From assembly GCF_905475465.1 (NCBI RefSeq), contig NC_062240.1, positions 7,207,001 through 7,271,000 of the forward strand: a stretch of 64,000 nucleotides of DNA, given 5' to 3'. The notes under the pieces are model-generated. The model saw nothing but the letters and a program-made list of their open reading frames with translations, ran no database searches and was not told the DNA's origin. Shown here in pieces: positions 33,894 through 48,800 of this stretch (its first letter is position 1; each line of letters starts with the position of its first letter). Origin of the DNA: Pieris napi (Eukaryota > Arthropoda > Insecta > Lepidoptera > Pieridae). The translations under genes were made by a program, and so were the position numbers.

Positions 33894-36800
33894 ATTCTCG
33901 AGTCACAGTGTTTGTGTTTGCAAACTCGGCTTGACCGATTTTTATGTTTTGTTTATGTATTATCGGTAGAGCCGCTATGCCTCCAACTATTTTAGTTAGG
34001 ATCAAAACCCCAAAACCTTCTATTAGTATTAGCCATTATTTTTATTTTTTTTATGATTTAGCATAAATACATACATACTATGGCATGTTTGCCGGATCAG
34101 CTAGTTTCATATAAATAACCATCAGTAACATAAATAGCATAGCTAACACACGCGGCGAGTCATCACGGCCCATTATGCGATCGTTTTGCTCGCATCAATC
34201 ACACGGAGCTGCATTTATTCGAACCATCGATATTATGCGTCTATTTGTCTACCCCCTACCCCTGCCCCGGTCATGCATTGTTCCGCACCATTTCTTTTAA
34301 AGCAATACTTACGCCAATACGCGAACTCAATTCGCTGTTTTTCAATTGCTCTGTGGCCTTTGTTAATGTGTTTTTTGTATTTTAAATAATTGTACGTTTT
34401 CTACTTGAAATATTAATCTTTAATTCTTTAAAGATGTAACAATGAATTTATTGCTTTAAAATAAATATGGTTTAATAAGAAATTAGGACCTCTGTAACGG
34501 GATTGGAATTTCGGTAGCTATTGGAAATTACCGAGTAAGGTCTGGGCTGGTCCGATGTTCAATCAGATTGTGAATGAATAGAGTGCGTTAAAAGCTCCAG
34601 TATTAAGCGATCCTAGGTAGCGTCGAAAATAAAAAAATGCCGTTGCGATTTTTGTAACAAAAAAATTGCATTACGAAGATCAAAAATCCTACAACATCAT
34701 TGAAACATAACTAGATATACTAGAAACTTAAAAATCTACTAAAAAAACCGTTGCTAAAATTAAGGTTACATATTTAGTACATCTTTAAGACTTTGAAGGC
34801 ATATAAAACAATTCCTATTCAAACGATTGATGCTCTGAAGTTTAAATTTTTTTTTCACATCTTTTGGAAAAAGCGTTACAGAGGCCCAAGTACTATCACT
34901 CGCTTGGTATCAGGATCTCTCGTGCCTTGCATAAGCATGGAAAAGACCCCCGATTTCTCAATACTCCCGTTATACAGAACACATACCTTAATAGAGGTTA
35001 GTAAAAAATAGGTTTTATATGTGAACACGTTTACCTTAAGCGTGCTTTTCCGGGGCGACGTGAGTGCCTCCGTAAGTGCGGTTCCTCGGCCTGCCCCGCT
35101 GCCTGTTTTCAATATTATTATTAAGTTTTTCTTAATCTATGCTTTTAAATTATAAACCTTATATTACTTTGTATAAACGCTGTGTTTAATGAGCAATTAG
35201 TAAGTAGAATTTTATTGATATTTATGAAATGAGTTTTTACATTCTCTTACGACTATCACTAAAACGTACCCATTGAAAGTTCGGCGCAGCCTTACAATTC
35301 TGTAACTCACTTTTCGAACTCTCACAGAATAAACAATAAACAATAAACTACAAGCTCCCTCCTTATCAGAATGCCAAATCGTAAAATGACTGCTGAACGA
35401 CTGATTTGAGCGCGACCGCCGCTGCAAAAACCGCTGTGAGAGTTTGAAAAGTGAGTTACAGAATCGCAAGGCTGTTTTTGTTGCTTTAAATCTAGTAATT
35501 ACATTTTGTTAATATTATTATAAAATAAATTAAATATCTAGGGTAAAGGCCATAACTGCATATGCTATAAATTCTCGGTACGTATTATAAACGGTAGGAC
35601 TCTTCTTGGTTTAAATACTTTTTAAATTTATAAAGATATTACAGATTGTTTTTTAAGAAATGTACCAGGACCATATAAGTTTTGTCTGTTTTTACCTTCA
35701 CGTCGGGGTCTTGAACGAGCGCGCCGCTTGCCGCGCTGCAGATAAATACCAGCGAATACAATTAAGTTCAGCGCCAACAGAAAACATCCTGCGCCCACAG
35801 TGACGCCCAGCGCCACCGTATAGCTGCAAGATGATGATGGAGTTAATCTAATATGTATATAAAATTCTCGTGTCGCGGTGTTTGTAGTTAAACTCCTCCG
35901 AAACGGCTTGACCGATTCTCATGAAATTTTGTGTGCATATTGGGTATAACTGAGAATCGGACAACATCTATTTTTCATCCCCCTGTTAAGGGTAGTCCAC
36001 CCCTATTTTGTTTTTTTTTAAATTTTTAGATAAAAAAAATATTTTTATTTTTTTATGATACAGCATTAAAAAATACATACAACCCCTAATTTTCACCCCT
36101 CTACGATCAACCCCTATTTTTTATTATAAATGATAAACATGGCAAAACGACGTTTGCCGGATCAGCTAGTACATTATAATAATCTTACGCAGTAGTGGTT
36201 TTTAAACAATGTATAACTGAATCAGTATTTTAACAGAAAACTTGAGTATCAATAATAGAAATCTCGTATCAAGTTGAAAAGGTTTAATAATCATTCTTTA
36301 CATTAAATTAATTTCTTTAGTAAGTACGGCCTTACGTCAACATCAAAAATATTTTCAGAAGAGTTCATTAAATTATCTCGAATGGTTTCAGATTAAAAAA
36401 TATATTTAATTATCTTAAGAGTGTTACAATGCGGCCAAAAGACCTTGTTTCGTTTAAAATTTACGAAATGGCTTAAGTACCCGTTAAATAATGTACGACT
36501 CAAGGTCTACTTCTTCTTCTTACCTCAAATCTATTACGTTCCGTTACTTTAATACAAACCTTATTTTACTATTTTACTTAAGATTTTATAATCAAACCAC
36601 AAATATAAATATTAATTCTGAAGACAAACTTTCAAAAATTATAATTTTCTTTAAATGATATATGAATGAAATATCACATCTCTACGTTTCTTTTCGCTGT
36701 CTAATTTAGCCCACCCGGTGTGTATATTTTCCCATTATCTTCTGGAGTCAGGCGAGTTGAGAAATGAGTCATTTATGTTGAAAAAGACGATGGATATTGA

Positions 36801-39800
36801 GGTCGATCAATCAGTCTTTGGTAAATTGCTGTCGATTCAATATTTGAAAAGAGAACGTACTCATAAGTTATTATAACTGTCAAATGGAATGGACGGATGT
36901 ACAGATGTGTACAGACATGATTCCAATTTTACAATTGGATTAGAGATTATTGGACCGTTGACCGTTTTGTATTTAGTTTGAAATTATTATTCCCTTTCAC
37001 ACTTAGAAGTGTGAATCAACAATATATCACTATTTTAAATCCAATAATGAACTTACATGTTTGTATGGATCAGGGCTTTGTGAGCGTATTTGTAACTTAA
37101 AAGAATACATACATAGTCAAAATAAAAATTGTGCAATAAACTATTCAAATTAAATGTAAAATCAATGCGTCCAAGCATTTAAGAGAATAACCTACCTGAC
37201 GAAGCCATCGCAAAGTTAATGGTAAAAAGCTTGATGTTTGTAGTGAAAATTGGTTTACGAAGTAATTAAATTCATAACACGAAAAAATGTATTCCCGCGT
37301 AAAAACCTGCTTTTCATACAGCTATGACTGTCATATGTCAAATGTCATTCTGATATTACAGAAACACGCCAACGCCAATATCAGGAAATACTAAAAACCG
37401 ATCACAGATACAACACCAAATTAAATGATTTCAACAGATTAAACAATATTATTATTCCACATTCATTTCTATGCCTTGAAATTAAAATAAAATTAATCTA
37501 ATTTGTAACAGTTTTATATTTACATATTTTTTTACAAAAATATCCTATAAGCGATGTTTTTGGAATGTTAATTCAGCCTGTCAGCCCTAACAAAACATGC
37601 ACTGTCAGCAGGTAAACACATTAGCGGGATTACAACGGAGTCGTGACTTGTAGCCTCTATCCAAAGCCTTCTGTCTCCCTTAAACCTTGTTTGTTTTTTA
37701 TTAGGCGTCATTTACAATTTATACATTACCTTTTTAGCATTAAAAGGTTTTCATAATGTAATATTGTTAAAATATAATTCGTAAAATAATAGCTTTTGAA
37801 ATTCTATCCAATTCCGTCGATTTCCATTATGACGAATGTCCTATGTTGTCAAGATAGCGTTGCTTTTTACCACAGACTACAGAGTATCATTTCAGTTAAA
37901 TTTAAGTAAGCACATGGGGCCTCATAGCCTAGCGGTCTTATTAAGTGGCAGCTAGGTGAGGGGTACCGGGTTCGATTCCCGGTTCGAGTACAAGTTTTAA
38001 TTTAATTTAAATTTGTTCTCGGCCTTTGGGAGGGCTGTGCGGTACCGGGCGAGTGCTTAAACTGTACATGGAGGACACGGCCGAATTTCTAAGACAAGCA
38101 CGAATTATAAAAATCTTATATACTTGACGCTGGCTAATGAACAAACCGTGCCAGAGCCATAAAAAAAAAGTAAGCACATTACATACATTTTGAATCTCTG
38201 GTTGACCACGGTTTATAACGAATGTAATGAATCTGATATGTCATTATTGCTTAATTTATGCAAGAAAAATAAATAAAAACTACATAAGTTCACATTCAAT
38301 TTTTGTATATAAACACTATTCACCCTAAACAATATGCATCGTATGTTTGTGTGAAGAATAATCTTCTATAAGGGGATCCGAGCTTCCACAATACGGTATC
38401 TATTTTCCTCTTTACTTAATAATAAAAGAACCATATTTCCTTATATTATATTTTCGCTTCTTCCTGCTATTGTTTATGTGACAAAAACTTTACTAGAGAA
38501 AATTGGACGGGGTCTTATACTATTCGTAAGATAAGGTCAAAGTTGATCCGAATTTGTCCAAAACATTTATAGAATATAAATATTTATTTTTAATCTGCTG
38601 TATGAACTTAATTTAAATTATTTTTATACACTAGCGGGTCGGAAGTTTAATTGTCTGTTTTACCATTCTTTAAACAATAGACATCATGCGCAAGCAACAA
38701 TACAGCAATTGTATTAACCTGAAAAATTAAAAGACTTTTTGTGGTAGTCGGATTTGCAAAGTATGTCGGTGAAAAACGGTTGAACGAAAAAGTTTCTTAC
38801 GAACGCTGTCTTAACGATGAGAGATATATGATTGAGTGACAACATATGTCTAACTTTTTATTATATAAAAATAAGTCCTCCGCCGCGTCTATCTGTCTGT
38901 TCGCGATAAACTCAAAAATTTAATGCGACTTTTACCAATATCTAGAGTGATTCATGAGGAAGGGCTAGGTATATAATTCAATTTTCAAGGTTATGATAGA
39001 CTACGCGACGCTAGTAAGAGCCTAGAGCTATAATCTGAGACCTAATAGAAGAGAATATAAGAATATATCCCTATACCTACCCGTACACACCAAGAATTTT
39101 ATTCAATAGATAGACATGTTATATATTGCATTAACCGCATATCCAATACCTCATTTCCCGGGGGAGTCATTAGCACTTCCTTGTTCCAAGAAGCGCCCCA
39201 ACTCTGACGTAATATCTAGATTCACGGCGAAATTTACAACAAACACTATAAAAGTAAGGCATTGTTTGATTTTAAAAGTTTCGCAATTATCCAGCTCGTG
39301 CCAGCGGGACACGGCTAAAACAATACCTTTATTAATGGCTAAAGTTGTGTTAGGCAGTCGCAAATAAGAGGGATATTTTTGGGTTTTAATCGCAGCCAAA
39401 TTTATGTATCAAAGTAATTTCATTCTCGACTCTATGATATTAAACCGCACCCCATTGTTCGCTTGTCGAGTAGCTAAAGGAAAATTTTGGTGACTCTTTG
39501 TTCAATTTGCAAAATAAGGTTCTTTCTAAAATGAAGGTTACCTGTAGTATTGCGAGTCCAAAGTAAGGGAGTCCTCTTTAGGGGAAGGTCTGGGAGGCGG
39601 TAGTGCGGCAAGAGCTGGACGTGCAGAGGGAGGAGGGGAACATTCTTCTGCTTCTAGGCTGTCTTCAGCCTCGCTCTCCTCTTCTTCGTCCAGTGAGGTT
39701 GTTGTTGTGTACATCTCAGGGAATATGTCACCTGTGAAAAATATGCGTTATTTAAAGATAGCCAAAACATCTGACACTTTTTTCTTCCAATGCTGAAAAA

Positions 39801-42800
39801 AAAAAGTTAACAAATTCTGCAAATATCTATTTCTCTGTTCTTACACTTGCACCATATTCCCAGAAGTGTCTGACTGGAATGCTAAAGATAAGGTCACATT
39901 TGGCGTAAAGTCGTTCCGTATCTGCTATCTCGTGCGGGACCAATTACGTGCAAAGACTTTTCCGAAATAAAGTTTAAGAAACAGGAATTACCGGGAGATT
40001 TATATGACTGCGGGGGTGGGTGGAGCGGTATTTTGTGATATGTGACGTCATTGGCCGCAATTTACTGCTGCTATTTGTCTGACTTTATTGTCGCGTGTGT
40101 TTCATTTACGTTCGATAGGTTTTGTGCTTCGTTTCGCTTCTGTATGGTTTGGTGACGTCACCGTAGCGTTTGTACTAGTAATATAAAATGTTATAACGTC
40201 AATAATTTAACCTTTTACTATAGAATAAATAAATGTAATAGGTGCTTAAAATAAGAAAATAAAATAATAACGGTATAATATTGGTATTAAATTATATAAT
40301 TTTAAAGCTACAGGTACCTTGGTATTAATTATAAATCATGCAGTCGTATTAAGCCCCATTTTAAGTATCATTTACTGCATTCATACCTTCAGAAATGTGG
40401 GACGGAAGATGCAAAAAACTCACTATAAGTCGTAGAGGCTTGTAAACCTCGAGCGCCTTAAGCGATGAATGCGCTGTTGACTTTTTGAGTCACATTCAGC
40501 GGGCTTACAAGAAGCAATAGGAGCTCTTTTAAACTAACATAGTAATCGCTGTTTTGGCTGTAGTTTGGATGTTATGAAATAAAAGTTTTTGAACGCATTT
40601 AGTTTTAGATGAGTAAAGTTCCGTCAAATGTTTGAGACTTTTTTTCAACATTAAGCTTAATGGAAATCTCATAAGCTCGGGATAGGCATATACGTATTTG
40701 ATCTATATGTTTTTAATAATATAAACTGAAGAGTTAAACGATAAAATCTCAATAAATACCAAAGATGTAAATTTTTTAGTATAAGTATATAAAATCAAAA
40801 TGCATATTTTTAGATTTTTCTTTTAATATACCTACCTAATTTCATAACTTAACACTAATTATTAAATTATAAACACTTAACAAATAACAAACAATATACA
40901 TATAAGTTCAAAGGTTCATTCATGTTCTTTACGGGGCTTCATAATCATTCCAATTAACGAAACAAAAAATAGTACGTGGAGTTCCTCCACGGGGAAGAAG
41001 TGAACCTTCGTAATGTGGAAATGAAAATAGGAAGGGGTAGAAATTATTTTTAGTGAACTCATATTTTAATTAACATTGCTTACAATTCACAATTGATCGC
41101 ATCTTTTAATTATAATTTTCGAGTGGAGAAATATCCAAATCTACATTGGAATTATCATAACTAAAGCAAGATACGAAATGTTTGTGTTGTATTTTTAAAG
41201 TGAAACTTCTAATGCGACTTCCAACAAGGTAGCGTTAAACGTTCATCGCACGTATTAGAAGTTTAAAAACGCGTTTAAAAAGTTTTAAAACGCGGTAGAA
41301 GTTATACTTCTTTGGCGTAATAATGTTCTTCCAGCACTTTAGAGGGACTTTTCCCTCTTCGAATTCTAAACACTAGGTTTTTATCACATTGGGATGGGTT
41401 TTCTCTTATACGAGAAAACTCATCATTTTGCTTAAAATAAACACGACTCTGAAAAACACGCGATGACAGACAATGCAACTTGTCGATAAAACAGAGCAAG
41501 CGCCAACTAGCGGCCCAGACTGTTTTACTGACATTTGAATAGATATTCATCGTGTCGGTTTTATGTGACGGTGTGCGCGCGCATCGTAAAAAAATAATAT
41601 CATCATTTTTCCCTAACGCACCAAAAGAATTATACCAAAATCCACTTATGGAAGCGTTTTTACATTTGGATATCTAATGAAGGGGTTTGAGACTAAATCA
41701 CTATTTGACAGGCTGACCCAACCGCCAAACGAATTTGTATAAAATGTACATGTGACAAAGCGTATGTTAGAGGGGTCGAAACCACAGGGACTATTATTAA
41801 TTACATTAAAACAAAAAGTTGTTTATCTTCCGCTGGCCATAGCGGACAAACAACGACGTTGTAAAGTATTCGGAATGTCGGGTTATGTAAATAATATAAT
41901 TGTTTCAGACATAGTGTTAAACCCACTAAAAGGTATACTTAATATAGTGAAAAGACAGCAGAAGTGTAAAAGTGCTTTTCATTATTTTTATTTTATTTAT
42001 TTGATGCACAAAACACATTACAATCTTTACAAAAATAAACTTAAAACTAAGAGATTTGAACTGGATTCTAACGTAAAACTATGTGCACACTGCAAAATTA
42101 ATGTTACAATAATGAAAAAGCTCATGACTATTAAAGGTAACATAGTAAAAAAATAAGAAGTTCCTCGACACCAGTTTAACGATGAGGGTGGGTCAAGTCA
42201 TTTAGGTATAGCAACCAGGGCCACAAGGGTCAGCACTTAACCTACGATGGAGGATGTCTTTAATGACACTGATGAATTTATTAATATTGTGACAGAATAT
42301 GTCCACAAGTAAGTGATTGCTCTTTATACCGATGTACACCCTGCCAGCCAGTGGACTGTGAAATGTGTGTTTAAATTTAAACTTTAAAGGAGTATCTGTA
42401 TAGTGTATGCACTAGATAACTAAATACATGAGTGAGACCTATGAACCTAACTACCCTACGGATCCCTAACCTCTACTGTATGTACATAAATAGTGAATTA
42501 ATAAATAGGTCTGCACCAAGGTACCTAAGGTAACATACGGAGCCCTACGGGTAGGATCAAAGGTGGGATTATCTCGATTATCTAAGGGCTTGAAGGAGTC
42601 TTCGCTACTTTGAGAGGAAACGAGAAATGAATAAGACGGAGCAACATTCAAATCTCATTTATGGTTCAAAAACATTATCATAAATCCTACTTACACCTAT
42701 TCACACATACATGACATTCTTTTCGCGAGGTGTATAACTCACCTTCAGCTATTTAGAGCAACCACGTGAGCCATGTCAGGTGTTGATCAATGTTCAAGTA

Positions 42801-45800
42801 AAACATATTTAAAATTACTCTTCAGTTGTTATAAATTGGGAATTCGCGTGAGCCGTAGCAGTTGGTCAATGTTAAAATGAAACCTGAACAACCGTAATTA
42901 TGGGATTACGGTATCAATAAGTAATAAAATCCCTATATTAATTTTATATAAGGAAGTTTTATTTTATTTATTAATACATATTTAAAAATACTCTTCAGTT
43001 AATTATGGGATTACGATATCAATAAGTAATGAATTCCTTATATTAATTTTATATAAAGAAGTTTTATTTTATTTATTAATACATATTTAAAAATACTCTT
43101 CAGTTGTTAAAAATTGGGAATACGCGTGAGCCGTAGCAGTTGCTCAATGTAAAAAATAACCTGAACAACCGTAATGATGGGATTACGGTATCAATAAGTA
43201 ATATATTCCCTATATTAATTTTATATAAAGAAGTTTTATTTTATTTATTAATACATATTTAAAAATACTCTTCAGTTGTGAAAAACCGTAATGATGGGAT
43301 TACGGTATCAATAAGTAATAAATTCCCTTTATTAATTTTATATAAAGAAGTTTTATTTGAATAAAAAGTACACAATCAAGACATAAAGGCAGACAGAGCT
43401 GTTACCAGACCCGCTATTATTCACGGTTTTGAAATAAGACACTCAGCAAACGGAGGTGGGCGAGTTAATTTCCGTTATTAATGGGGTCGCAGGCTTAGAA
43501 CCTCGGGAAGGGCAGGCATGAATCAGCACTAATTTACTGCAACTGCCTAAATATAGCCATCAGGTCTAGGGATAGACTCATCTATCTATGGATATAACTG
43601 TTACTTCTACACGAGTGCAAATGAAGTGATTATGAAAATAATTTGATAATATGGAACCTTTCGATTCTTCAGTATACTATATACGGCCGTATCTCTTATA
43701 TTGGTATTATTAAACATTTTAAAACTTGTTAAGAATTATATGTTATGTTATTTTTAAAATTAATGATATTACTTTGACTTTATTTAAATGGAATCTCGCT
43801 GCTGGCCTGAAGAGCCTTGATAACTCAGCTCAGCTGTTTGGCTCATAGCTCTACCAGATCATTATAACGCTCATAGTTACTCACTAAATTGCAAAATGAA
43901 GAAGACCGAAGAAAATCTGTTGCAATTTCTAAAAAGTGAAAATTCAATTATGTATGACACGGTTCAACTCGTTGTAGTATCGTTTGACATTTTTAACATC
44001 AGAACTTCAGATAAATGATAAATTTATCCATATGTGAAAAAATATAGAAATCATCATACACATACGTATACATATCATTTCAATATTAATTATTAATTTA
44101 ACTCAATATTAAATTCATTTATTAAAGAAAAGCTGTGTAAAAAGGCTTACTATAAAGTTAACGATTATCTAGTTGATAAAAGGGGCTGGGACTAGTGCAA
44201 GACAGGCTACTTCTAATTAGTTTGCGATATTTGTTTTAAAATAAGTGTTGTTTGATGATTTGCTACTTTAAAAGAGTACCGAGAGTTTTTTACGCCGGCT
44301 TTATCTCTCGGCCTACACCCTCTGTCTTCTTTGCCGATGAGTAGGGAATAATAAATTAATAACGTGGAATAAGTGATACCTGTATCTTATGTCCCATAAT
44401 ACACATATTTATTAAATACTAGCTGGCCTGGCGAACATCGTACCGCCTAACAGTCGATTCTTTATTTTTTTTAAATACTTATTCTGCTATTCGGGACACC
44501 GGTCTAGCTAAGACAAAAAAAGAAAGTTGATAAGACAACAAATACATTATGTCAATAAATAAAAATTTAACTTCCCGGAACCCCTCCACTAACACTTGAA
44601 CTTTATGATATGGTATTAAAGTTCAAATTGACTTTTAAGTATTATTACGAATATTATGCATAGGAATATAGAAAAGTGTTGTTTTTAGACTTTTTCACTC
44701 AATTTTTATAATTTTTCTCTCCGTAAGAACCATCCTCGCACTTCAAAGAATATTATAAAAAAAGAATCAGACAAATCGGTCAAGCCGTTTTCATGTTATG
44801 TCGTGACAACGGAAAACGGGTTTCATTTTTATATATATAGATAATTTGATGTTGTTCTTATTACAGTAGATAATGAAGAGAATTAGGTTTAGTTAAAATA
44901 AGCAATAATTACCCGAATAAAGTGACAATTATCCAAATTAGTAATTTGCATTCACGTTAGACGTCTGAAGACAAAACCTATCTAAAATCGAGGCACGTTC
45001 GTCCAGCCGCCCAAATGAACGAAGCGCGCCAGCGTGGCTACGAATGCTACGAATAATTCTTATAACGGAACACACTGAGTTACTAAGCACCATATAGAGA
45101 GATCCAGATTCAGATATTTAATGAGAAAAATGCTTTGAAGATTTTCGAGTGACCCTTGTATGAAAGCGTAAAATGCTTAAATGCCAAGAAAATTTTGATG
45201 AATTCGGATGTAATGCCTATGCATTTTTTATGAATGACTAATGTGTCGTAATATCGCTTATTTATCGTATTTATTTTCGTCCCTAATTGCAAGATACTTG
45301 ATATAACATAATATTTAAATACATTGGAAAATTTACAAATAAAATAAAAGTAAAAATAATCCAAAACAATGTTCAGGAATTACGTAACTGTCATTCGCAT
45401 TTCGTGTTCATCCCGTCGATACGGTAAACTCTCTCCTCAAATTAGAACGTATTTATATAAAAGTTTCGAATCGACAGGATATATCCACAATAATCTGAAA
45501 ATGGCGTATTTTATATTTTTAAATGTAGAATAATATCTGTAATGACAAAGGATTGATTTGTCAAACAATGAGTACGTTCAGAAATTTAGTTTGCGTTAAA
45601 TTTTTTTTTAAATATTAATCATACAATCAGTCTTTGCGACTATAAGTAGATACGTTGAGTGCTTCTTGACGTGTTAGGCGCTACTCCCAGCGAAGCCTGC
45701 CTATTCTTATTTAAACTCTATCTGTTGGGTTGTCCTGAAACCTGGTGACTGTGTGTTAATTAAGGAAAATATATTAAGGCACTCATTCAACAAATCAAGG

Positions 45801-48800
45801 CACAGTATAGATATATACATATTTATTTATTAGTAATTTTACAGCTAACATACATATTATAAAAGAAAACCCTTAGACGATACAAAGCCATAACAGATTA
45901 CATAGATAAACAATATTCATGAAACAGAAAACATAAGTAAGTAGTAAATCTGTAAGTACATTAATAGACAAAAAGAAAAAAAAAACAAAGAAAACTAAAA
46001 TTTAACATTAAACTAACGACAGTTATTACTAAATATTTCAAAGAAAATACTAAAAAGTTACTGCTAAACAAAGTCAAAGTATTCCCATCGGTGAGGTGGA
46101 AAATATCAACATCCTCATAATTAGTGCCATAGTTGGTGATATTATATTTATTGTATTACTTTCAGAAATCAGAAATTAAGGTCAGCTAATAACACGACGC
46201 TCATTCACTGTTAGGCGGTAAGAAGTTCGCCGGGTCAGCTAGTAATAAATAAAGTCAACAAATACTTTCATTTTTCATGATGTATATGAGTATTACAAGT
46301 CACGAAAGCATTTGATTAAATATTTTTTGGTACAAAAAATACCTTATAACAGATATAAGAGAAATCCCCGATGTAACCCAAGCCGATCGATTCCTATTAT
46401 AGTCAAGGGACAACATCCCGTGGCCAAAATAGGTCTGATAAATATAATATCTCTCGCGGTTCCGCAAACATTGTAACCCTTTTAGATATTCCGACATCAT
46501 TAATATTAGCTATCACCAGGAATCGGATACACCTAGTTTGATTCATATCGAGTTGCTACTCGTGTTACATTATTATTATTTCATTCCCTTCGATAGTAAT
46601 TTAATTAAGCTATTTCCTTACGAAAACAAACAAATACACGTCTACAAAAAGAAGTTATTTGATACCTCGTTTGATATTTAGAAAACTTATCCATAAATTA
46701 TTGTGAGCGATAAAAAAGAATTGTTGTTTTTGACATAAAGATATTTTTATAGAGAGCTTCATCATAAAACGACAACCCTGAGGTCGAGCGTTCGAATCAC
46801 AGCTGTGCTGCACACATTTTATGTCTTTTCCCAAAAATCTTTGGCGGCTGACACCTGCCTGATATCGTCAGATTAGTGGATGAGAGCTTTTTTTTGGTGC
46901 ACTTAACACTCCCTTAGAAAATCTGACGCGCTCGATAATTTTTTTTTCAGCCCTTAAATACAACCACCCGCATCATGCAAACGATCAGATTAACATACGT
47001 ACATTATTAAAAATACGTAGGGCATTGATGCTATCAATATCTGACGCGCTCGAGGATGTCCATGCAACAGTTTTTTTTTACATATTTAAAAATCTATAGC
47101 CGCTTCCCCTACCGATGTAAAGGTATATATCATTTAAAACATTTTCTTCTTATCATCTAAGCTTTGCATCCCAATAGGTCTCTACGACGCTTGAGTAAAT
47201 CCCCATTTAGCATCGTGGGCTCCCCTACTATTAAGAAAAAATTTAAAGATATCTGAGGACATCATAATATGCTATAGTGCCATTAGTGTTGATTTATTAT
47301 ATTATTCATTAGCTTCCTGTACATTATAGTAAATGTATATGTCATAATAATTTTTTCTCAAACAAAGAAACTTAGTTTTATTTTGCCAGTACCAACTCGT
47401 GCAAAAGGTGCTCTGCAAGTGGGTTACGTTATTTTAAAGTTTGACAGCGAACGAATAAACGGTACGTATAGTTAATGACAGAGATGCTAAATTACGAGCG
47501 TAGAATATTAGAAGTTTCGAGAAAATTACTTAATTAGTATGATTTTACTTCACACAGCACATTCTTGTTGTTGCTTTTGGTAATATATAATTAAAATTTT
47601 AGCCGTAAAAATATACTAATTTATGTATTAACTAGATATTTCAGTGTAAATGTAGTTACGCAATTAGGTTTTAATACCAAATTACCGACAAGAAAAAATT
47701 GTGTTAACTTAATGAGATTGTAATAAAATTTATAATATAATGTATATGATATTAAAATGTTTATAAAAATATAAACTTTTTCAAATATAATGAATAAGAA
47801 ACGAAGCCACGTTTCCATCTGTTGCGGTCACATAGTTAAGGAGTGTGCAGGAAATTAACCATAATCAGTAGCTAATATTTTTTTGCGCGCGAGATAAGAA
47901 GAACGACCGGCGCTACCAATTGTACCCTTCACACTGTCGCAATACAAAATGTGTAAGTAGAGGTATACATAAACCCCAACAAATCTTTTGACACATTTCA
48001 TACAAGGCATTTTCTCATTATTTATTCGATCCCGATTCAATTATAAGTTAAAATTTCATAAAAGTAAAAAAATATATATTTGAGTAATTTGTAACAAATA
48101 AAGTCGATAGTGATAAATGTCTTAATCACGTCATTTGCCTCATTAATTTCTTAAATAAATCCTAAAATTTCTACTATTAATTAGATGGATTTTAAAAATT
48201 CAACTACATATACTAGTAGTTTTACGTCTAATGGTATGATATTCAATAGAGTCAGTTATCTTTTGCCTTGATTCATTTCAAAAATCACTTTGCTGCATTG
48301 AGAATGTAAGGTCATTTGTTTCAAAAAACAAAACAAAAATCCAATACGAATGCTAAATATCCACGAGTGCTGAATACTGTTCGTCGTTCAACAAAAACTG
48401 CATTCTTTATTCAGCGTCAGACGAAGGGCGGGCGGCGACGGAAGTACGCCGCGCCCGCCATTAAACCGCCCTAAAATCTCGCGTTTTATAAGTTTCCGTC
48501 ACGGGCTATCGCTCTAATTGCTCACTCATAACATTTCGTCCATTAAATTTTGCGCCTATTTAAATATAATTTGAACCGTAGATTGCACAACAGTAACTGT
48601 ATTTCGGGCTTTCGCCAACTTTGTGCAGCGCCCAGCTCAATTTTATTCACGTTTAATGAGCACCCCAATGTAAAAGAGGAAATAAAATTTGATTTTCATT
48701 AATTCCGCTAATGATTGTAGCTGAAATTCAAAATTAGAAGGCGCATTATTAATTTTAATTAATGAACTAGTTTCTTTTAAAGATTCATTCCCTATGTATT

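Noticed and set aside
37904..38179. Possible tRNA gene (box A and box B present)
   Set aside because: It continues into a non-tRNA body and A-rich tail and has a 12-bp target duplication: a SINE.
41752..42156. 134-codon plus-strand ORF
   Set aside because: Lysine/phenylalanine/tyrosine-rich, no domain, inside a neuroligin intron and on the other strand; composition fits chance reading of AT-rich DNA.
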